Positions 54,655 through 62,250 of a DNA stretch of 64,000 nucleotides are shown here, piece by piece (position 1 is the stretch's first letter; the number at the start of each line of letters is the position of its first letter). The notes beneath the pieces are model-generated. The model had not been told where the DNA came from and searched no databases. It worked only from the letters and a program-made list of their open reading frames with translations. Made by a program: the position numbers and the translations under genes. The DNA comes from an uncultured Dorea sp. (GTDB taxonomy: Bacteria; Bacillota; Clostridia; Lachnospirales; Lachnospiraceae): positions 7,306 to 71,305 of the forward strand of contig CAJTYU010000016.1 in assembly GCA_910584095.1 (NCBI GenBank), given 5' to 3'.

Positions 54655-54885
54655 ATGAGTAAACAAGACCAATTAATAGAATATATAATTCAGGATATTG
54701 TTGATATGTTTGCCACAGATCAGAATATTGAATACGATGAAGCAATGAATAAATTTTATAATTCAGAAGTATTTGAAAAGTTGCAAGATAAGGAAACAGG
54801 TTTGTATTTGGAAAGTTCAGAATATATATACGATCTTTTCAAAGACGAGATGAATTTTGGGCATATTATTCAGGCAGAGATATAG
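54655..54885 (+). CDS. Small acidic protein, third gene of the DUF3990 cassette
   Basis: 76 residues, acidic and helical (LIEYIIQDIVDMFATDQNIEYDEAMNKFYNSEVFEKLQDKETGLYLESSEYIYDLFKDEM). It resembles the small partners found after DUF3990 genes, perhaps a second DUF3791-like antitoxin; I cannot name the family. Start at 54655 with GGCGGA eight bases upstream; ATG 54646 is too close to it. It starts one base after the DUF3990 stop. Confidence 0.65.
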   Translation: MSKQDQLIEYIIQDIVDMFATDQNIEYDEAMNKFYNSEVFEKLQDKETGLYLESSEYIYDLFKDEMNFGHIIQAEI

Positions 54886-54892
54886 GTATAAG

Positions 54893-55548
54893 GGGTCATA
54901 ACTCCTTATCATCGTAAGTGTTGGGGATTATCCAAAAGAGAGAGAAACGCTTGGGAACATCGTAAGCTGGGGGATACACTATGCAGCTTGCAAAATAATA
55001 CTTTGTCAAGAGCAGAATTGACATATGAAGAAGGCACTATAAAGAATATTCATTATGGAGATATTCTTGTTAAATATGGAGAAGTGTTAAATGTAAAAAA
55101 TGAACAGATACCCAATATTATAGATATTACTGTCGCCGAGAAATACAAAGCTTCTTTTTTACAAAATGGTGATGTGATTTTTGCGGATACAGCAGAAGAT
55201 GAAACTGTAGGGAAATGTAGTGAAATAGCTGGTTTGACAGATGAAACAGCACTATCAGGACTGCATACAATTCCATATAGGCCACAGTTGAAGTTTGCGG
55301 TGGGATATTTGGGATACTATTTGAATTCGAGTGCTTTTCATCAGCAACTTATACCTCTTATGCAGGGGATAAAAGTAACATCAATTTCTAAATCTGCGAT
55401 GCAGAATACAGATATTGTTTATCCTAAATCTTTTGATGAACAGGGAAAAATTGGTGCTTATTTTATGTACCTTGACCACCTCATCACCCTTCACCAGCGT
55501 AAGCTATTTTATGGAAAAAATACAGTATATCATATGAAATTTCACTAA
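54893..55548 (+). pseudogene. Partial hsdS (silent or decayed TRD cassette)
   Basis: Residue-level traces of two hsdS blocks precede the open part: VITPYHRK (from 54893, compare LITLHQRK) and AWEHRKLGDTL (from 54949, compare AWEQRKLEDYL). An open frame then runs to 55548 with one TRD and the helix YFMYLDHLITLHQRK, after which the normal CDELVKIKKYML tail is replaced by LFYGKNTVYHMKFH. No N-terminal TRD and no ribosome site with ATG are present (first in-frame start is TTG 54988). It could act as a donor cassette for the intact hsdS. Confidence 0.85.
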
Positions 55549-55573
55549 TTGAAACAAAGAGGAGGAAAATATT

Positions 55574-58567
55574 ATGCCAGAATTAGAGGCGATGATAGAG
55601 CAAAAATTGATTGAGGAGTTGGTCTATGGAGATTCTCAATGGATATATAGAGAAGATTTGAAAACAGAAGAAGATTTATGGGGAAATTTCAGGTATATTT
55701 TGGAGCAAAATAATAAAGAACGTTTAAATGGAGAAAATTTATCTGATGCAGAATTTGAACAGGTAAAAAACCAGTTGCAGTTTTCCTCATTTTATAAAGC
55801 GGGGGAATGGCTGATTGGAGAAAATGGAAAGGTTCAGGTTCATGTACAGCGTGATACTGAGCGATTGCATCTTGTAGTAATGAATCATGAACATATTGCC
55901 GGTGGCAGTAGTGTTTATGAAGTAATCAATCAATATAGCGCATTGAAGTCAGATGATGACAAAGCAATTCCGAGAAGGGACAGACGATTCGATGTGACAT
56001 TGATGATCAATGGTCTTCCAATGATTCATATAGAATTGAAAAATAAGCAGCACTCATATATGGACGGGTTCTGGCAGATTAAAAAATATATTGGAGAAGG
56101 TAAATTTACCGGAATTTTTTCAGCGGTGCAGATGTTTGTAATCAGCAATGGTGTGGACACAAAATATTTTTCAGCCGCTAGTGATACAGAATTAAATTCC
56201 AAGTTCATTAGTGGATGGCTGGATCGTGAGAATAATCCAGTTTCGGATTATCTTGATTTTGCTAAGAGCGTACTCCGTATTCCAGAAGCACATGAGATGA
56301 TTTCGAGATATACAGTATTAGACGAAGATGCAAAGCGTTTAATATTGCTGCGCCCATATCAGATTCATGCAATCGAGGCAATTAGAGAAGCATCTAAACA
56401 GGGAAAATCAGGTTACGTATGGCATACGACAGGCTCTGGGAAAACATTGACATCTTATAAAGCAACCAGAAATCTACTGATGGATATTCCGTCCATTGAC
56501 AAAGCGATTTTCCTGATAGACCGCAAAGATTTGGACACACAGACGACCATGGCATTTCAGGCTTATGCAAATAATGATTTGGTAGATGTAGATGAAACGG
56601 ATAATGTAAATGATTTAAAGAAAAAATTAAAATCTGATGACAGACAGGTGATCGTTACTACCATCCAGAAACTACATATTCTAATTACAAAGAAATTAAA
56701 AGAAGAAACACCGGAATATCGAAAAATTAAGAATCTCAGAATTGCATTTGTTGTAGATGAGTGTCATCGTGCGGTTAGTCCAGGAACAAAAAGAGAGTTG
56801 GAGCGGTTTTTTAACCGATCTTTATGGTATGGATTTACGGGTACGCCAAGATTTGCAGAAAATCCATATCCGCAAAAGGGAGACCTTCCAAGAACGACAG
56901 AAGATTTATATGGGGAACGTCTGCACAAATATACGATTCAAAATGCAATTCATGATAAGGCGGTGCTTGGATTTCAGGTAGAACATAATGGACCGAAAGA
57001 TGTGGAAGATGAAACGGACAGCAGTGTATATGACAACGAAACACATATGTTAAAAGTATTGGATATTATTTTGAATAAGTCTTATCACAAACTAGGTTTT
57101 CAAAATGGAAAAGGACAGACTTACGAGGGATTGCTTACCACAAGTTCGATTCAGAGAGCACAGCAATATTATGAATTATTGACGAAGGTAAAAAATGGAG
57201 AAACATCTCTTACAATTGATGAGCGAATCAAACAGGTCCTGCCGGATTTTCCGAAATTTGCAATTACCTATTCTGTTACAGAAAATGAGGAAGGTTCTCA
57301 GGTTAATCAGGAGAAAATGCAAAACTCTCTGGATGACTATAATGGAATGTTTGGCACGAAATATGAATTGTCTCAGATACAGGGATATAATGGAAATTTG
57401 AATAAGCGTCTTGCAAGAAAAGATTCCAAATATAAAAGCAGAAATGAGCAGTTGGATTTAGTGATTGTGGTAGATCGCTTGCTGACAGGATTCGACGCTC
57501 CGTGTATGTCTACGATTTTTATGGACAGACAGCCGATGGGCCCGCATGACCTGATCCAGGCCTTTTCAAGAACAAATCGAATTTTTGATAAGAATAAAAC
57601 CTATGGACAGATCGTTACATTTCAGGCGCCAGTTCTTTTTAAGGAAGCGGTTGATAATGCAGTAAAACTCTATTCTGCCGGAGGAACAAAAGAGACGCTT
57701 ATGGCAGAATGGAATGAGGTGGAGCCCGCTTTCAGGAAAGCGCTTGCAGCACTTCGTGTCTCTGCTGAAAAACCGGAAGTAATTCCAACCCTGTCTTTGA
57801 ATGAGAAGAAAATATTTGCAAAAATGTTTCAGGAGTTTGACTCTTTGTTTGCACAGTTAAGGTCGTTTACTGTATATGATGACAGCATGTTAGAAGAATA
57901 TGGAATTTCTGAAGAAGAATATGATAACTATGTGGGACATTATAAAAATGTAGTACAGGAAATCAAAGATGCAAAGGGAGAAGAACCTGATGGTTTGGAT
58001 GGGAAAGATGATGGAGATGATATAGAAATTGATCAAGACTACGAGCTGATGGCATACAGCAATACAAAGATTGATTATGAGTATATTATTCACCTAATTC
58101 AGAATATCGTTGCACCTTATGATGAAACAGAAGAAGTTACGTTTGAAGAACGTCAGAAAAAAATTGATGAAGTGAAACAATATGTAGAGGATTTGCGAAA
58201 AGAGAATCCAAAAGTTGCAGATATTATGTCGAATCTGATTGCAGAAATTGAAATGGATGATACAAAATACAGGGGACAGTCCATTCTTCATATTGTGGAA
58301 AATATGAAACAGGATTGTATCGAGCGTGTGATTTCTGATTTTTGTATTACCTGGCATGCATCTAAGGATGATGTGATGTATGCGGCAACACATTATCAAA
58401 ACGGAGAAATTCCAAACGAAAGCGCAATTAAAATGACTGTGGATTATACAAGCTATAAATCATCTCAGGAAAAAGCACTTCCAAAGTTTAAATATTATAC
58501 AAAAATGATGGCGGAGTTAAGAAAACTTCTGGATGAAGAAATAAAACCGCTTTTAATGGCTGTATAA
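55574..58567 (+). CDS. hsdR: Type I restriction endonuclease subunit HsdR
   Basis: 997 residues. The N-terminal nuclease has RRFDVTLMINGLPMIHIELKNKQHSY (D140, E154, K156, the D...ExK motif). The SF2 translocase follows: HTTGSGKTLTSY (K290), IFLIDRKDLDTQT, FVVDECHRA (D395-E-C-H), WYGFTGTPRF, LTTSSIQRAQQYY and LIQAFSRTNRIFDKNKTYG. The C-terminus is helical, for binding the M2S core. No frameshift or stop is seen, so restriction should be active. AGAGGAGG precedes ATG. It follows the partial hsdS by 25 bases. Confidence 0.96.
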   Translation: MPELEAMIEQKLIEELVYGDSQWIYREDLKTEEDLWGNFRYILEQNNKERLNGENLSDAEFEQVKNQLQFSSFYKAGEWLIGENGKVQVHVQRDTERLHLVVMNHEHIAGGSSVYEVINQYSALKSDDDKAIPRRDRRFDVTLMINGLPMIHIELKNKQHSYMDGFWQIKKYIGEGKFTGIFSAVQMFVISNGVDTKYFSAASDTELNSKFISGWLDRENNPVSDYLDFAKSVLRIPEAHEMISRYTVLDEDAKRLILLRPYQIHAIEAIREASKQGKSGYVWHTTGSGKTLTSYKATRNLLMDIPSIDKAIFLIDRKDLDTQTTMAFQAYANNDLVDVDETDNVNDLKKKLKSDDRQVIVTTIQKLHILITKKLKEETPEYRKIKNLRIAFVVDECHRAVSPGTKRELERFFNRSLWYGFTGTPRFAENPYPQKGDLPRTTEDLYGERLHKYTIQNAIHDKAVLGFQVEHNGPKDVEDETDSSVYDNETHMLKVLDIILNKSYHKLGFQNGKGQTYEGLLTTSSIQRAQQYYELLTKVKNGETSLTIDERIKQVLPDFPKFAITYSVTENEEGSQVNQEKMQNSLDDYNGMFGTKYELSQIQGYNGNLNKRLARKDSKYKSRNEQLDLVIVVDRLLTGFDAPCMSTIFMDRQPMGPHDLIQAFSRTNRIFDKNKTYGQIVTFQAPVLFKEAVDNAVKLYSAGGTKETLMAEWNEVEPAFRKALAALRVSAEKPEVIPTLSLNEKKIFAKMFQEFDSLFAQLRSFTVYDDSMLEEYGISEEEYDNYVGHYKNVVQEIKDAKGEEPDGLDGKDDGDDIEIDQDYELMAYSNTKIDYEYIIHLIQNIVAPYDETEEVTFEERQKKIDEVKQYVEDLRKENPKVADIMSNLIAEIEMDDTKYRGQSILHIVENMKQDCIERVISDFCITWHASKDDVMYAATHYQNGEIPNESAIKMTVDYTSYKSSQEKALPKFKYYTKMMAELRKLLDEEIKPLLMAV

Positions 58568-58594
58568 TTTGAAAGTTGCTTTTTAATTGTTTAT

Positions 58595-58611
58595 ATCAGC
58601 GTAAGTATTTC
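58595..58611 (+). repeat. Left recombinase-flanking inverted repeat
   Basis: ATCAGCGTAAGTATTTC. It matches the reverse complement of 59572-59588 in 16 of 17 bases. Its reading QRKYFGKRG recalls the HsdS QRK block and starts with CAGCGTAAG. Confidence 0.8.
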
Positions 58612-58628
58612 GGAAAGAGAGGGAACTT

Positions 58629-59555
58629 ATGCTCTGTGATATGAACAGAACAGCATTATTTTATAAGTATTATGCTCAGTGGATTGAAGTATATAAAAAG
58701 GGTGCAATAAGGGAAGCAACCTTAGCAAAGTATTTGATGACACAAAAATGGGTGGAAAAATTGATCCCGGAAGTGAAAGTCTCTGAATTAACAAGGACCA
58801 CATATCAACAGCTTTTAAATGAATATGCAAAGGAACATGAAAGACAGACAACATTGGATTTTCACCATCAATTGAAAGGGGCAATTCTTGATGCGGTTGA
58901 TGAAGGATTGCTTTCAAGAGACCCGACCAGAAAGGCAATTATTAAGGGAAAAACACCAAAAACAAAGAAAATCAAATATCTAAATCAGTTCGAATTACAT
59001 ACATTGATTGCGGATCTGGACATTAAAGACACACCAAATTGGGATTGGTTCATTCTTTTAGTTGCAAAAACAGGGATGCGTTTCTCGGAGGCATTGGCAA
59101 TTACTCCGGAAGATTTCGATTTTGTCAGGCAGACTTTGTCTATCAGTAAAACATGGGATTATAAAGGAGACGGGGGTTTTCTGCCGACAAAAAATAAATC
59201 ATCGGTTAGGAAAATTCAAATTGACTGGCAGATTGTAGTAAAGTTTTCAGTTTTGACTAAAAATCTTCCGCCGGATATACCTATTTTTGTTGGTGAATCA
59301 AAAATATACAATTCAACAGTAAATGATGTGCTTACCAGGCATTGCAAAGCATGTGGAATTCCTGAAATATCAATTCATGGTTTACGACATACACATGCCT
59401 CATTGTTATTGTTTGCAGGAGTATCGATTGCAAGCGTGGCCAGAAGGCTTGGACATGCGAGTATGACAACCACACAGAAAACATATTTGCACATTATTCA
59501 GGAACTTGAAAATAAAGATGTAGATTTGGTCATGAGAACATTGTCAGGATTATAG
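58629..59555 (+). CDS. Tyrosine recombinase (site-specific integrase)
   Basis: 308 residues. A SAM-like core-binding domain (about 8-105, YAQWIEVYKKGAIREATLAKYLMTQKWVEKLIPEVKV) and a catalytic domain with R151 (TGMRFSEAL), H250-xx-R253 (HGLRHTHAS), H276 (RRLGHASMTTT) and nucleophile Y286 (KTYLH). All key residues are present. It is short and sits directly after hsdR, like the recombinases that invert hsdS in Streptococcus and other Firmicutes. AGAGAGGG precedes ATG. The gene is bracketed by 17-bp imperfect inverted repeats. Confidence 0.93.
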   Translation: MLCDMNRTALFYKYYAQWIEVYKKGAIREATLAKYLMTQKWVEKLIPEVKVSELTRTTYQQLLNEYAKEHERQTTLDFHHQLKGAILDAVDEGLLSRDPTRKAIIKGKTPKTKKIKYLNQFELHTLIADLDIKDTPNWDWFILLVAKTGMRFSEALAITPEDFDFVRQTLSISKTWDYKGDGGFLPTKNKSSVRKIQIDWQIVVKFSVLTKNLPPDIPIFVGESKIYNSTVNDVLTRHCKACGIPEISIHGLRHTHASLLLFAGVSIASVARRLGHASMTTTQKTYLHIIQELENKDVDLVMRTLSGL

Positions 59556-59571
59556 AAATTAAAGTGTAATA

Positions 59572-59588
59572 GAAATACTTACGTTGAT
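59572..59588 (-). repeat. Right recombinase-flanking inverted repeat
   Basis: GAAATACTTACGTTGAT; on the minus strand ATCAACGTAAGTATTTC, 16/17 identical to the left copy at 58595-58611. The remaining gap to 59747 holds nothing else I can support. Confidence 0.8.
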
Positions 59589-59747
59589 TATGATTTCATG
59601 CGGACAAGATTCATAAAAAGTGTAGCTATATAATTACTTTTTCTTAGTGCTTCAGAGGACTTTTTTCATGCTGGTATCGGTGAGAGCCTACTGAACGATG
59701 TGCTTTTTAATATGTCATCGATGTTTGAGCTGTTTTAGTGAAAAAAG

Positions 59748-59776
59748 GAATATGAAAAAGTACCTTTGCATACATT
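59748..59776 (+). promoter_or_regulatory. Sigma-E-like promoter of spoIIID
   Basis: GAATATG (59748-59754), 14-base spacer, CATACATT (59769-59776). One mismatch from KMATATT and full match to CATACANT. spoIIID is a sigma-E gene in Bacillus. Confidence 0.75.
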
Positions 59777-59804
59777 GTAAAAACAATGAGTGCAGGGGAT
59801 TTGT

Positions 59805-60059
59805 ATGAAAGATTATATTGAGGAGCGGGCAGTAGAGATTGCATATTATATTATTGAACATAAGGCAACGGTGAGACAGACGGCGAAGGCGTTTGGGGTT
59901 AGCAAGAGTACGATACATAAGGATGTAACAGACCGGCTCCTGATTATCAATCCGTCGCTGGCAGCAGAGGCCCGTAAAGTACTGGATGTAAATAAGTCTG
60001 AACGCCATATCCGGGGTGGACTTGCTACAAAAGAAAAATATCTTCACCAGCATATATAA
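59805..60059 (+). CDS. spoIIID: Stage III sporulation transcriptional regulator SpoIIID
   Basis: 84 residues: DYIEERAVEIAYYIIEHKATVRQTAKAFGVSKSTIHKDVTDRL is the helix-turn-helix and ERHIRGGLATKEKYLHQHI the basic DNA-binding tail. It is the mother-cell regulator acting between sigma-E and sigma-K. Start at 59805 after GCAGGGGA; the sigma-E-like promoter ends 28 bases upstream. A decayed copy lies at 50510. Confidence 0.95.
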   Translation: MKDYIEERAVEIAYYIIEHKATVRQTAKAFGVSKSTIHKDVTDRLLIINPSLAAEARKVLDVNKSERHIRGGLATKEKYLHQHI

Positions 60060-60113
60060 ATAGCCGTAATAATAAAATGCGAAGGCTGTGGAAAAAGCAG
60101 TGATTTATTTTGC

Positions 60114-60142
60114 TTGACATTATCAGACTTTTTTATTAATAT
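60114..60142 (+). promoter_or_regulatory. Promoter of the thiT transcript
   Basis: Consensus TTGACA (60114-60119), 17-base spacer, TAATAT (60137-60142). Confidence 0.82.
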
Positions 60143-60167
60143 AAGTTTGTAAAATTGAATAGATTGA

Positions 60168-60262
60168 TGACAAGGGAGCTTGTATGGAAGCAGGCTGAGA
60201 GTGGGCTGATACCGCCCAGACCGAGTACCTGATTTGGATAATACCAGCGTAGGGATGCATAA
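60168..60262 (+). promoter_or_regulatory. TPP (thi-box) riboswitch
   Basis: CAAGGGAGC near 60171, the pyrimidine-sensing CTGAGAG (60195-60201), ACCGCCCAGACCG, and ACCTGATTTGGATAATACCAGCGTAGGGA (60227-60255) are the conserved TPP aptamer elements. It stands upstream of thiT. Confidence 0.95.
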
Positions 60263-60278
60263 TGAGGGATGTTGGAAT

Positions 60279-60308
60279 CTCCTTTGTCTTCAATCGAAGA
60301 TGAAGGAG
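60279..60308 (+). promoter_or_regulatory. Ribosome-site-sequestering hairpin of the thiT leader
   Basis: CTCCTTTGTCTTC (60279-60291) pairs with GAAGATGAAGGAG (60296-60308), 13 bp with two G-U pairs and loop AATC. It covers the AGGAG of thiT and is not followed by a U run, so control of translation is indicated, not termination. Confidence 0.7.
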
Positions 60309-60316
60309 GTTATTTT

Positions 60317-60982
60317 ATGTTTAATTATTTGGTAACGGCAGAAGGAGGACTGACGGCAGCGGGATATATGGTATGTATTGCGGCAGGAATCATATTATTT
60401 ATCTTGACGCTTCTTTTTGCGGGCAAGAACTCGGAAAAAAAGAAAATGTCTACGAAACAGCTTGTGTTTTGCGGAATTGCATTGGCGCTGGGATTTGTGA
60501 CATCTTATATTAAAATATTTGAGATGCCTTGGGGTGGAAGCGTAACTCTCTGCAGCATGCTTTTTATCGTGCTGATAGCGAACTGGTATGGGGTAAAGGC
60601 TGGAATTTCCGTTGGACTTGCATACAGTATTCTGCAGTTTATTCAGGAACCTTTTGTTTTATCATTTTTTCAGGTATGCTGTGATTATTTTCTGGCATTT
60701 GCTGCTCTTGGCATTGCAGGAGTGTTTGCTAAGAGTCCGCAAGGGTTAATAAAGGGTTATATTGCGGCGGTATTAGCGAGAGGGGCTTTTCATGCTCTTG
60801 GAGGCTACCTCTATTGGATGAGTTATATGCCGGAAAGTTTTCCGCAGTCATTGAAGAGTATATATCCGATTGTATATAATTACAGTTTCCTGTTTGCGGA
60901 AGGACTGATTACAATAGTTATTATATCAGTACCGGCAGTTACAAGGGCTTTGAATCAGGTGAAGAGAATGGCGCTGTCATAA
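60317..60982 (+). CDS. thiT: ECF thiamine transporter S component ThiT
   Basis: 221 residues with about six hydrophobic segments. KIFEMPWGGSVTLCSMLFIVLIANWYG and FLAFAALGIAGVF, plus GAFHALGGYLYWMSYMPES with its aromatic residues, match ThiT/YuaJ, which binds thiamine with nanomolar affinity and uses the shared ECF module. An N-terminal extra segment (NYLVTAEGGLTAAGYMVCIAAGIILFIL) is longer than in Lactococcus ThiT. AAGGAGG precedes ATG. Regulation by the TPP riboswitch supports the substrate. Confidence 0.94.
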   Translation: MFNYLVTAEGGLTAAGYMVCIAAGIILFILTLLFAGKNSEKKKMSTKQLVFCGIALALGFVTSYIKIFEMPWGGSVTLCSMLFIVLIANWYGVKAGISVGLAYSILQFIQEPFVLSFFQVCCDYFLAFAALGIAGVFAKSPQGLIKGYIAAVLARGAFHALGGYLYWMSYMPESFPQSLKSIYPIVYNYSFLFAEGLITIVIISVPAVTRALNQVKRMALS

Positions 60983-61002
60983 ATCTAACTAGAAAATGAC
61001 TC

Positions 61003-61031
61003 TTGATTCTTTTTATTGACCGACCTATAAT
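61003..61031 (+). promoter_or_regulatory. Promoter before the decayed MATE gene
   Basis: TTGATT (61003-61008), 17-base spacer, TATAAT (61026-61031). Confidence 0.55.
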
Positions 61032-61057
61032 GAATGGTTAGAAGGGAAGTTATTTAA

Positions 61058-62226
61058 GTGAAAACGAGAGTTAAAATTGATAGGAGCGGTTATCTGTTTG
61101 ATAACCGTGCATTGACAGCGCTGATTATTCCGCTGGTTGTTGAGCAGCTTCTAGCGATTTTGGTGGGAATGGCAGACAGCATTATGATTGTAAGCGTAGA
61201 GGAGGCTGCCGTTTCCGGCGTGTCGCTGGTGAATTAGGTCATGATTCTTGTAATTCAGATATTTTCGGCATTAGCAACTGGAGGGGCGGTAGTTACGGGG
61301 CAGTATCTGGGGCAAAAGAATCAGGGGGAAAGCCTGTGAATCAGCAATGCAGATGGCTTGGTTTATTACACTCTGTGCAATAGTTATTACGCAGGCGTAT
61401 ATATTAGGAAAATATTGGATTTTCCATGGAGTGTTCGGTCAGATTGACAGAGAGGTGATGAGCATGCCGCAATCTATCTTTTGATTGTGGCAGCGTCTAT
61501 TCCATTTATTGCATTATATAATTGCGGTGCGGCAATTTTCCGTGCTATGGGAAATTCAGAGATTTCTATGCGGATATCCATTATTATGAATGAAATCAAT
61601 GTGGGCGGAAATGCATTGCTTATTTACGGGTTCCATCGGGGAACAGAAGGAGTTGCGATCCCGACGCTGGTATCCCGCGGCGTGGCGGCGGTGGTTATTA
61701 CAGTGAAGCTTCTCAATAAAGAATGCTCGGTACACATTGAGAGGATCTTGCGTTATCAGTTTGACTGGTCTATGGTGAAGCGGATTTTGAGTATTGGCAT
61801 TCCAAATGGAATGGAAAATAGTATGTTTCAGCTTGGCAAGATTATTGTGCTGAGTCTGATTTCTACCTTTGGAACCTATGTGATTGCGGCGAATGCGGTA
61901 GGAAATGCAGTTGCAATGTTCTCCTGCCTTCCGGGAATGGCAATTACACTAGCAGTTACTACAGTTATTTCCCGGTGTGTAGGTGCGGGCGATTATGAAC
62001 AGGTAAGGTATTATAACTTTAAATTGCTTGTGAGTACTCATGCAGGCATGATTATTTCAATATTATCTATGTGGATATTTTGAATTTTGTTTAGCTGCAT
62101 ATTGGGACGATATATAGAAATGGGTGTATTCGGCGTCTGGGCGGCTATATTATAACTGGCGTTTAGGGGACTGTGTTTCAGTATCTGTTATTTTGGTGGG
62201 AAATGGAAAAATGCGGTTAATGTATA
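61058..62226 (+). pseudogene. Decayed MATE-family exporter
   Basis: From GTG 61058 the frame reads a MATE start (LFDNRALTALIIPLVVEQLLAILVGMADSIMIVSV) until a TAG at 61234-61236. It continues in frame (FSALATGGAVVTGQYLGQKNQ), is shifted near 61335 (the tail ACESAMQMAWFITLC is in another frame), shifted again near 61470, then open 61481-62083 (GAAIFRAMGNSEISMRISIIMNEINVGGNALLIYG). After MWIF the rest is shortened and ends GGKWKNAV at 62226. At least three lesions make it non-functional. Confidence 0.9.
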
Positions 62227-62250
62227 AATTGTAAAAAACGAAGGAGGAGT

